Assembly (NCBI GenBank): GCA_008933995.1
Contig: WARS01000090.1
Coordinates: 4,494,425-4,558,424 of the forward strand
Length of the DNA: 64,000 nucleotides
Direction: 5' to 3'
From: Datnioides undecimradiatus
Lineage: Eukaryota; Chordata; Actinopteri; Lobotiformes; Datnioididae
The notes under the pieces are model-generated. The model worked only from the letters and a program-made list of their open reading frames with translations, made no database searches and was not told the origin of the DNA. Positions 54,801 through 64,000 of this stretch are shown here, piece after piece (positions within the stretch are counted from its first letter, which is position 1; every line of letters begins with the position of its first letter). Both the position numbers and the translations under genes were made by a program.

Positions 54801-57800
54801 AAACTCTTAATTGTGCTTGTTTAAATTTTGTCAGCTGTTATTAGAAGTTAGCTGCTAAAGAGCCAAGTTTTTCCTTAGGAACTGATTGAGACCCGAGCTA
54901 AAAGGATTGTGACTATAGGACATTTATTCATCAGACGGTTGAAATATTACTCCAAATGATGCTAATGTTCCTCTGTGTCAGTTTGATATGCAGATAGGCA
55001 ACTGTTTTGCCACGACAGCTTTCTAAAGGGTGAATATTTTAATGTGTAATGTGTGAATGCGTTTACAGCTTCCTGCCCCAGAGTGGCAAAGACTTCCATT
55101 AATGCAGCTTTAACCATGTTTGCTTCTGTCTGTAAACCGTAGTGGAGCCAGAGATTAAGTTGGTGGGCAACATGCACGGCAACGAGGTGCTGGGCCGCCA
55201 GCTGCTCATCTACCTGGCCCAATACATGTGTTCAGAGTACATTCTTGGGAATCATCGGATTCAGACCCTCATCAACACCACCCGCATTCATATTCTTGCC
55301 TCCATGAATCCCGATGGCTATGAACTGGCAGCCTCAGAGGTAGAGGATAGCAATGATCCGGAGCTCATCAACCAGGAAGTAAATATTGTTAACAAAAAAA
55401 ATAGACAAACCTCCATTATCCGTTCTCAATCCACTGTCTGTTTGGTCTCTTCAACTCGAGGTCTGGAGGTGAAGGCATGAGGGAGTTCAGATCAGATTGT
55501 TTTTACGTTGTTGGGGGGGTTGGGAAATGGGACACCATGGGGCGACATTATGGCGGTGCTGTAGTTTTTGTGAACATGCAGTCTGTTATTTTAAAAGTTT
55601 GTAGACAAGGGTCACTTTTGCCTTTGCTGAGGGATGAAGTACTCTTGATTATGACACTGGGATAGACAGGAAGTAATTCAGTCAAAAAGAAGCAAATAAA
55701 TCAGTGATTTTAGGAAGCTGTTGGAAGATTTAACTACTGTTGTGTCTCAATCCTGCTGCTAGTTGCTAAATTGGAAAGAAATTAATGTACTCAAGCCTTC
55801 CACCTCCTACCTGTCACCCTATTTTCTACTAACCAGAGAATTCAACACTAATCATCACTTCACCAGCTTGTTCAGCATTTGAAGACTTGGTATGAGCCAT
55901 GTTTCGCTTAGTCTAACAGTACTGACAACACCTTTGGTCAAAATGTCATCTGTGTATTCCCCAAAGTGTCTATGCCTCTTACAAGCGCTGCATGCATATA
56001 TGCTGTAGACTGATCATGTGTATGTCATGCAGGTCACATTGTGAGGTCCACTATGAAGATCATCATTGTCCATGTATGTAATGTGCCGTCTAAAATGCGT
56101 ACCATAGCCTAATATCTAATAACAGCTATTCCCTGAAATAGATATTTTACATACATGGCTGACTGCACTTGTTTTAGCAATTAACTATACATACATGGTT
56201 AAAGTATTAATAGAGGTGTGCAGCTTAATGTGCCTTTTGTTAATATGATCAAATTACAAATATTATAACATAGGCTAAACTACTTTTTTTATTCACTCAT
56301 ATTATGTAAATTGCATGTACAATGTTTCAATTCTACCAAGTCTATCGAAGCGTAAATTGAAACCTCAAACTGTTCCCATATTTGTACTGTACATGGCAAC
56401 ATATACATACGCTGTACGTTTGTAATATGCAATAATATGCAAGCTTTTGCATAATCCAAAAATCATTATTTGGATGGTTGAATTATGGGTAAAGTGCATT
56501 TGCTGGTCTTGTGATTCTATTTGCTACTTTTTCTCATGACGGATATATGGTCGTGTCTACATGTTAACATCAGAATTAACATACATAGTCTAACAGGTTC
56601 CTTCTTGTACTTGTGACTAATATTCATATAGTGTGCCCAACATTGTCTTCACATAATCACTGCTCCTACTAATGTCAACACATCATCATGGTCATCATCA
56701 TTAATGTCATCAATCCAACACTTTTTAATAGTCCGGGCTGTTTGAACCTAACTGTTTCAGGGTCACTTGTTAAATGGTTGGACTAATGGACGGACCAACG
56801 CCCAGAATATTGACCTAAACCGCAATTTTCCTGACCTCACCTCTGTTTTCTACCGGAACCGCCGTAGCAGGCACTACCGCATTGACCACATCCCAATCCC
56901 TGATGCCTACTGGTTTGGCAAGGTTTATGGATGCTTTCTATATTATTGAGAATTATCTTCATACCTTTAACACAATTTCATCCTGAATCACAAAATACTA
57001 TTACCGTTGGGCCTGTAGGTGGCACCAGAGACCTACGCAGTGATGAAGTGGATCAGGTCACTGCCCTTCGTTCAGTCTGCCAGCCTCCATGGTGGGGAGC
57101 TTGTGATCTCCTATCCATTCGACTTCTCCAGACACCCACATGAGGAGAGGATGTTCTCCCCGACTCCAGATGAGCAGGTAGGGAAGGAGGATGCATCTCT
57201 GAATTGTTGGATTCATGTTTGGAAGGACTGGTTAAACATTGCAGCTGGATTGCCATATTCCCTCTATCACCATACATTTACCTCAATATCTTGTTCAGGT
57301 CTTCAAACAGCTGGCTCGTACCTATGCAGATGCCCATGAAACCATGTCAAACAATGACACAGAGAGATGTGGGGCTTCCTTTTACCGAACTAGAGGCATC
57401 ATTAATGGTGCATTGTGGTACAGCTTTGCTGGTGGTGAGACAAAACACTATTCAAACAACAACAACAAACAATTTATGCATTGTTTTTTTCCCACCACTC
57501 ATGTTACCTGTGAGGGACTCATTATGTACATGTCTCCATTGCAGGTATGTCAGACTTTAACTACTTGCACACTAACTGTCTGGAGATCACCGTGGAGCTT
57601 GGCTGTGACAAATTCCCTTCAGAGGCCGAGCTTTACCCAGAGTGGAAGAGGAATAAAGAAGCACTGCTCAGTTTTATGGAGTCTGTAAGTGATAGAAAAG
57701 ATTTTTGAAGCAGAAAAGGAAAAAAATGTACATATTTTACAGTGCATTATTTATCTCAAGTGATAGTGGAGAGATGAATAATTGACTAGGGAAGCGTGAA

Positions 57801-58837
57801 ATGATCGCCAGTTGTCAAGTCGACTTTGCTGGTGGAACATGCTTGTTTTAAAGATAAGGGAGGGCAGAAAGGATGAAAATAGTATTATTAATATGCACTT
57901 ATAGGCATATAGAAACTATATACACAGTGCTAGTTGGAGAAATAAGTATAGAGGAAGCAAGGAAATAATCTGGCTCTCTGTTGTGCTCTCTGCTCCTGAA
58001 CAGGTCCATCGGGGGATAAAGGGAGTAGTTAAGGATACTGATGGAAATGGGATAAAGGGTGCAACGATCTCTGTCAGGGGGATCAGGAAAGATGTCACCA
58101 CAGGTAAACACAATCCTCCATGGTTACATATTTTCCAGCTGGTTTAACTTTGAGGTTAATTTCTTCAGGAAGTTGATGTTAGGATGTTGCATATATTACA
58201 AAGATACCCTTGGATATCAAACATTTTTAGCCACCACTACATTGATCCTGAAATATCTCAACAGTTATTTGTTAGATCACCATGTACAGATATTCATGGC
58301 TCTCAGATGACCCCTGTCTCTGACTCATATTATCCTGTTTTCTTTTGTACTCTTCCCTATCTTCCCCTCCTGACAGCTGAGGATGGAGACTACTGGCGGC
58401 TGCTAAACCCCGGTACTCACATCCTGACAGCCACAGCCAAAGGTTTCTCCAGGGTCAGCAAGAGGGTTTTTCTGCCTCACAACATGAACAAGGCGGGACG
58501 GGTCGACTTTGTCTTGGAGAAGGTTGGATCTTTGTCTTCATTAGTCAACCAGTGTTCTCCAAATATTCTTTTTGAGGTATCAAAGTTATCCCTGTTTTCT
58601 ACATCTTCACTATTGCCCCTGCGTTAAATCCAGGTTCCTGTGGAGCCTGATATCGACGACCACCTCTTCCCCACAGTGGACACTTGGGATCGATTCGACC
58701 CCTACAATCAGTTTGAGCGCTATGCCGAGCCAGATGCAAGTGAAGTTGGGATAGAGCGGCAGGAGAAACCATGGTGGTGGAACTACTTCTCCCAGTCTGG
58801 CATCGCACCTCCACAATGGCTGCTGCGAAATGTCTAG
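51897..58837 (+). CDS. cpz: Carboxypeptidase Z, 13 coding exons, 653 aa
   Basis: A secreted metallocarboxypeptidase that removes C-terminal basic residues and carries a frizzled-type domain that can bind Wnt. Predicted exons: 51897-51990, 52560-52592, 53128-53179, 53315-53637, 53753-53968, 55143-55339, 56761-56922, 57019-57177, 57299-57434, 57545-57684, 58004-58103, 58377-58522, 58634-58837; every junction keeps frame. Domains: signal peptide (about 1-19), Cys-rich frizzled domain (about 45-160), M14 carboxypeptidase domain (about 180-500), transthyretin-like domain (about 505-590), and a Trp-rich tail (KPWWWNYF). Zinc ligands are His251 and Glu254 (HGNE) and His383 (SASLHGGE); the catalytic Glu is about 475 (ITVELGC). 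The length equals human CPZ (652 aa) within one residue. Donors of exons 7 (GTTTAT) and 12 (GTTGGA) are weak but required by homology. It is downstream of gpr78 on the same strand, as in mammals. Confidence 0.96.
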
Positions 58838-59455
58838 TCGAATTGTAGGACAATAGAGATCCCAGCATACCACTAGGAGACTGGTGATGGACAGTCCCAC
58901 CCAGTGCTAGCAGAGGAGTATATGTGGCTAGAGCTGTGACACTGAAATCAGCAGTACCCAAATAGATTTCAGTGCTTCCTGGAAGGATGTGAATAGGCTT
59001 TTATTTTCCATCAGGTGACAAATTTAATTCTGGCCTAAGAGGAGTTGTGGCCAATATTGCTTTGTAGCTGCAATTAACTTGTTTTCAGTAAAAATTGAAC
59101 CACTGGGAAGTAAATGAGTTATGGATGCATCATAGTCCAACTTTTAAAGATTGTCACTCTAAAAGATAATAATTGTATGCACTTATCTGAAAACTATGAT
59201 TACAGATTATAATTTCTCATGACGGCAGCTGCATAAAAAATTAATGCAAATTTGACTGTTCTTTTATTTTTATATGCCACAGGTCATTTCCCTGTATGTC
59301 TTAGCCACAACCTATGCATTATACAAGGCTCAAGTGCTACAGTCAAATTTTTCTGGAAAGGTAACAGCATCTCATTAAGCTTGGATTAGCAGCAGTACTG
59401 TGACGAATGTGAACAGTAGAAATTCTCGCTTTGTTTGTTTTTCACAAGCATGAAA

Positions 59456-59461
59456 AATAAA
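59456..59461 (+). terminator. cpz: Candidate cpz poly(A) signal
   Basis: AATAAA in an A-rich context lies about 620 bases after the cpz stop codon. No earlier canonical hexamer was noticed. Confidence 0.55.
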
Positions 59462-59599
59462 TATAAAATATTTGTGGCACGTTCTTTCATTTGTACATTT
59501 AGAAATGACCAAGTAACATATTTTAGAGTTTACAATAGGTCCTACTTTGTCTACACCCCTCAGAGCTAACCTCTTTGAAGAGGCCTTTGTAGCCTTTAA

Positions 59600-59613
59600 A
59601 CACCAGAGGGCGC
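59600..59613 (+). promoter_or_regulatory. Strong CTCF-like motif downstream of cpz
   Basis: ACACCAGAGGGCGC matches the CTCF core at 13 of 14 positions, including the full AGAGGGCGC part. It lies about 140 bases after the candidate cpz poly(A) signal and before the next CpG-rich segment, a typical place for a domain boundary. Binding is inference. Confidence 0.45.
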
Positions 59614-59924
59614 CAGAGGACACGTAATGACGACCATACAAGTTCATTAAAGTCAGTGATGTACGGTCCTATAGGTAGAGATGGCAAAGGGCGTTTGAAC
59701 TCCTCAATCATTTATGAACATGTTTTTCTTCACGTCTCCTTTGAGAGGTGAGACGTGGTTTAATTTGTTAAGCCACAAGTGGATTTGAATATTAGTTTAC
59801 ACAACATAAAAGAAGATTATCTCTCCGGGTCAAGCTGCGGCTCCTAGCCTCGTATTTATAACTGCATGCATCACATTATCTCGCGGAAGAACACGTTTTG
59901 CGTTTTATTAACATTCATATAGGG

Positions 59925-60093
59925 GTAGCGTCCGGGCGCGCGCTGTATCCTTGCGCCGTCGCGGTAAGATAGGTGTGTTTGTTTTGTTTGAGGCTCTCAC
60001 AGATCAAGAGCCAGGACGGGACAAGTTGGACTGACAGTCGGCCGAGTTATTGAGTTCATAGTATATTTTGTGCTTTTAAAAGCCCAACGTGCC
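59925..60093 (+). promoter_or_regulatory. CpG-rich segment, probable promoter / 5' UTR
   Basis: A short CpG cluster with CGGGCGCGCG at about 59933-59942 and GCGCCGTCGCGG at about 59953-59964 stands out from AT-rich flanks. A consensus donor-like GGTAAGA follows at about 59963-59969, which could end a non-coding first exon. An in-frame TGA at 59989-59991 closes the frame upstream of the ATG at 60094. Confidence 0.4.
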
Positions 60094-63000
60094 ATGCAAG
60101 GTGACTGCCAAACAGGCCCAGCTGAAGCAAACCTTTCCCTCAGCATTCACCCTGGAGGTAGGCCTCGAAGGTAGCAGTGGTTTCTTGGTTCTCCTAGTGT
60201 GCTTTACCTGTAACTAAATGAGTAAAACAGTCCCTGAATATTTTTGGCTAGCATTAGAGCAAGCAGGACTCTGGGCCTCCTTCAGACCACAGAGGAGCAG
60301 AGGAGCTTCAGGAGATGTTGGGCCCACTGGATCATCCACCTCCATTATAGTCTACCTGGAACTTCTGACACAAAATCATCTTTCTTACATTTTTTTTTTT
60401 TTTTTTTTTTGAGGGGTGAGCTTGTTTCAAATGTGAGTAAGATCATTAATGTGTCCATTCAGTTAGAAGCAGCTGTATTATGTTATGGCCTCTTGTTGTG
60501 TAATTAGTCATCCTATTGGCTCAAGTGACTCAAATGTCACTGAAAACACTAAGGAGGCCTCAGGTTCATCTGTGTGTGTACCAGTATGTCGACGTACAAA
60601 ATACCAAGGCTGGGAAATGGATCACAGCCATTATTAGTGTTACTAGTTACAGCGTGTTGTCAGGAGAGGTGTCTTGAGGAAGTGTTTGGGTTGATTTGTA
60701 TAGCTGTTAAGCTCGCCACAGGTGAACACGTTCTTAGAGATATCACCTTCTACAAAAGTAAGAATCCAGTTCATCTGGCAGAAACAATGATAGTATCATC
60801 TTCTTGTCATAAAAGTGCAACCATACTCCTGTGTGCTCTATTTTGTTCAGTTCAGTAGCATATAGTGATATATATATATATATATATACAGATTTAAAAT
60901 GACAATTTCATGGTCAACTTTAAGACAAGACTGTTAATGCTTTTTATTGAATTCTGCCAATGAAAAAATAGCCCTTCCTTTGAAAACAGTAAATTTCCAA
61001 TGATGCAAGGACAACAGATGACTTTACAAACCCTTCCATTGTGTTAAAGTGGCTCTGTGACATCAGAGACTGATGTCCCAAAACCTGGGCCATCATATCT
61101 AAATTGTCTGTATGGCTGGATAGAGAAAATATCTTTTTTTGTATGTTGGGTGAACTGACCCAGCTTTAATCCCCTTTAGTAGCAATAATTTTAGAGACTG
61201 AATGTGCAGCCTCTTGTCACATTGTTTTCCTGTTATAAACTGACCAGGACCAACCAGTCAGCACTAACTCACTGTTTCAGATTGCATGCCCAAAAAGGAT
61301 GAGTTCATTTTAAAAATACTTAATACAGATCCAAATATCAGGCGTGTAAAGGAGCATGATCAGGTGCACCATGACTAACAAACAGTTTAAAGATAATGAT
61401 GGACATAAAATGAACTCATGGTTCCACTATAGTTTGTAGCATCTGTTTATTTAGATTTGTCTAGCATAATCCATCTGCACCACCTGCACCCCCCCCCATC
61501 CCACCCAATTGTCACAGCTGGACCAGAGGATGCACAGCTGTCTATCAATAATATCTGCTGGGGACCGGATTGCGTGCAACCTCCTAACCTCACAGTCCAT
61601 CTGCTGTCTAAAGCACACTGACCTGTGCTTGAACTAATGTATGTATTAAGCGAGCGCGCGACTCATATCCATAATCTATCCAATAATTAGCTGCACTATA
61701 TGGCGTCTGCATAGTGTAGTCTGCAATGCACGCAGTTAACAAGGAAGCTTTAGCAGTCACTGACGCTGTAGACAGGTATACGATGTTTGCTCAGAGCGGG
61801 TTTTATGATGAGCTTAATGCAAGCCTGCAGTAGGTGGGGAAGCATCCTCATTATGAGACCATGTATTAGCAAACTAAATTGCACCAATAACTGTTGGACA
61901 TTTAATTAGTGTTAATAAAATTCTCATGTTGGAAGTCCTAATGCTCCCACAGAGCTGGATGTAAACCATAACTGTTATGGACTGAAATGTCAACCATTTC
62001 ATACTTAAGCCAGGGTAATGTCCCTTTGAAAGCCTACATTAAGACTGGGTCTGTGGCAGCAGCATAAGTGCCTCTTTGTGTTAGCATACTAAAAAAAGTC
62101 TCTGCCATTTGAAAAACCATGCTGGAAGTGTTTAGAGTTTAAAGTGACACAATATTATCTTCTGGCACATCACAGACCTCACCGACTTCCTTGAACCTTT
62201 TTAACTCTTTGTTTTAGGGAGTGGAAGTTTGGATACACACATGCAAAACCTCCAGCCGTGGATGCTCGTCACTACCTCCTCACCTTATAAACTCCACAGC
62301 AAGGTATCGCATACACACAACACTGTGATTATCAGCAAACACATTGTCCGCTCTCACGACGCACAACCTTATGCCTGCATTTTCGAACATTTCGTCATTT
62401 CAGTCGAGAGATTTGTGTTTTTGTGTTTTTGTCTGAGCTTTCCTTACTTGTTTAAAGTGAACAGGGTTATATAGATGGATTCGTTAAGTGTGATGTCATG
62501 CACTTCCTGCCAGGATTGAGCAACATTTAAATGTTAACTCAGGTGAAAGTTGCAAGATGTTTGCTGATGTTGCCAGGCTGCTGTCATTCAAATCTGATTA
62601 CCTGAGCTCTGCAGTGGTACAATTTTATGAGCTGTTGTTGCTTTTTAAATCATAAATTCCTGTTGGCTCCATCAGTAAGAAGTCATACTGCAACTTGTTC
62701 ACCCGGCATTGTTTTGTATGGTCTCTGTCTGTCTTTCTGATGTGGTTCGACCGGGCTGAGTAGTTGGAACTTGTAATTGTTGCAAAGTTTTATTGTTGAT
62801 GTTGCACCAACAAAACACATGATTGTTAATCATCCTCTGTTAATATTTATCACATGTTTATCTAAAAGGGCAGTTTGAACTAAAAGTACTACTGAACTAA
62901 ACTAGAATCGAAGGGATCTTGTCATGCCTGTCTGCTTTGTAAGAGCAACAACAACAGTTGTAACAAGTGGCGCAAATGACAAACTTTAACTTATATGTAA

Positions 63001-63389
63001 CATAATGTGAATTGTTACCCAGGAGTATCCATTGTGTGGGAGCTTGGTCTTGTTCATCAACTTTACCCAAGCAGAATGTACTGTATGAATGGGATGGTCA
63101 CTCTCTCGAGTGGCCTTATTCACATGACTGATCTCACTGAGGTGTCCCAAACAAAAAGGGATCACAATAAGATATTTTCTCATAAAACTTCAGCAATATT
63201 TTTATTTCCAAGGCTTTTTTTCGTGCCTCATCAATGAACCCTGTTGCTGATATTGTGGTCAGGACAACATGAACAGTTATGATGCATTTGTAGGCTTTTC
63301 TTTTTGAAAAGGCCATTTTTGAATCATGCTATAATTATCTTCTTTCCAAGGCAGTGTGTTCCCAGATGTCTCCTCCTTATGTTCCTGGA
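60094..63389 (+). CDS. Possible 5' coding exons of an unrecognised gene
   Basis: Three short segments join in one frame. They are 60094-60162 (ATG, ending at a GTAGGC donor), 62218-62303 (after TTTTAG, ending before GTATCG) and 63351-63389 (after TTTCCAAG, ending before GTGAGT). The joined product has 64 residues to that point, includes SLSIHPG, LQPWMLV and SQMSPPYVPG, and would continue right of the window. Support comes from the CpG-rich segment just upstream, an in-frame upstream stop at 59989, and matching phases at both junctions. I do not recognise the protein. Short exons without homology can arise by chance, and the third is the least certain. Confidence 0.3.
60390..60411. repeat. Poly(T) run
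   Basis: About 22 T residues in a row lie in the presumed first intron of the candidate gene. This may be the tail of a minus-strand retroposed sequence, but no body was recognised. Confidence 0.85.
60412..62217. other. Non-coding stretch, presumed intron
   Basis: No coding feature was recognised. It contains a TA repeat, a C-rich run at about 61489-61497 and otherwise unique-looking AT-rich sequence. Confidence 0.4.
60869..60888. repeat. (TA)n microsatellite
   Basis: About ten TA units in AT-rich sequence. Confidence 0.9.
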
Positions 63390-64000
63390 GTGAGTTTCCA
63401 TCTGGCAGACTTCCACTGAGGTTGCTGCCTCTCTCTCTCTCTTGATTTCTCTCTCTCGCTCTCTGGCCTCCCCAAAGTAGTCACTTTCAATCTGACTGCA
63501 TCAGTTTCTCTAACATAACCCGTTTTAACACTCTGCACATATAATGCAAATGCCAAACCACTTTGCTCTGAACTTCCTCCATCTTTCTCTTCTGCTCTCC
63601 CTCCTTTCTCTCTCTGTTCCTCTCTGTGTCAGTCTGTCTTTCATTCCTGTAGCTATCTCACTGCTATGCCCCAGGAGTAGAGGCCTGCTCAATGTGGCAG
63701 AGATGATTTGTTTGCTTTGCAATTATTTTCCGTCAGTGGAGACAAATGGATTCATACTGCATAGAAAAACCCACACAGACAGGGCCGGAGCAATGAATTC
63801 AGTGGAACAGACTAATGTGCAAGATGCCGAAAGATAAAGATAGAGACGGGGAGCATAGAGGATCGAGGGTAAAGAATAAGTAGCTTTATAAAAAGCTGCG
63901 AAGACAAAGATCATCTGAGTACCATATGGCTGTTCTGCATATTTAAATATGTGGTGTTGTGCTAATTGTTGCTTTTAAAAGCGAGTCACTGTTTTGAAAC
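63390..64000. other. Right-edge stretch without recognised features
   Basis: The left part is CT-rich, with TCTC repeats at about 63431-63464 and 63582-63615. The short open frames across it are low-complexity. No exon or complete repeat was recognised before the window ends. Confidence 0.4.

Overview
The window reads as nuclear DNA of a teleost fish, probably a percomorph. Genes are split into short exons with GT-AG introns, CA/GT microsatellites are abundant, and several stretches match interspersed repeats I know from percomorph genomes. The encoded proteins are clear vertebrate orthologues. No prokaryotic, viral or plasmid feature was seen. Exon coordinates were worked out by hand from splice signals and reading-frame continuity, so they are predictions.

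Layout. 1-4429: no gene recognised, probably intron of the next gene. 4430-5027 (minus): first coding exon of an unrecognised gene with a His/Gln-rich N-terminus, and a CpG-containing promoter at 5028-6370. 6371-14937: gene-poor, with microsatellites, a pyrimidine block next to a purine block, and an old interspersed repeat. 14938-16548 (plus): a four-exon, 67-residue single-LIM protein of the CRIP type. 18760-19010: a small MITE-like element. 19395-28047 (plus): pi4k2b, 11 coding exons, 511 aa. 31219-36038 (plus): htra3, 10 coding exons, 489 aa. 36259-48123: a 12 kb gene-free interval with repeats, a strong hairpin and CTCF-like motifs. 48124-49904 (plus): gpr78, 3 coding exons, 343 aa. 51897-58837 (plus): cpz, 13 coding exons, 653 aa. 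60094-63389 (plus): possible 5' exons of another, unrecognised gene behind a CpG-rich promoter.

The genes do not form an operon or a single pathway. PI4K2B makes PI4P on membranes. HTRA3 and CPZ are secreted, matrix-associated enzymes with links to TGF-beta and Wnt signalling respectively. GPR78 is an orphan receptor. The order htra3-gpr78-cpz recalls human 4p16.1, but ACOX3 and TRMT44 are not recognised between htra3 and gpr78 here, and pi4k2b (human 4p15.2) lies next to htra3.

I found no convincing new biological system. The most useful leads are a UG tract plus tandem acceptors at htra3 exon 2, a lengthened htra3 protease-PDZ linker, a CA tract filling most of a LIM-gene intron, a perfect 20-bp hairpin at 37.3 kb, CTCF-like motifs, and the unidentified gene starts at 5.0 and 60.1 kb.
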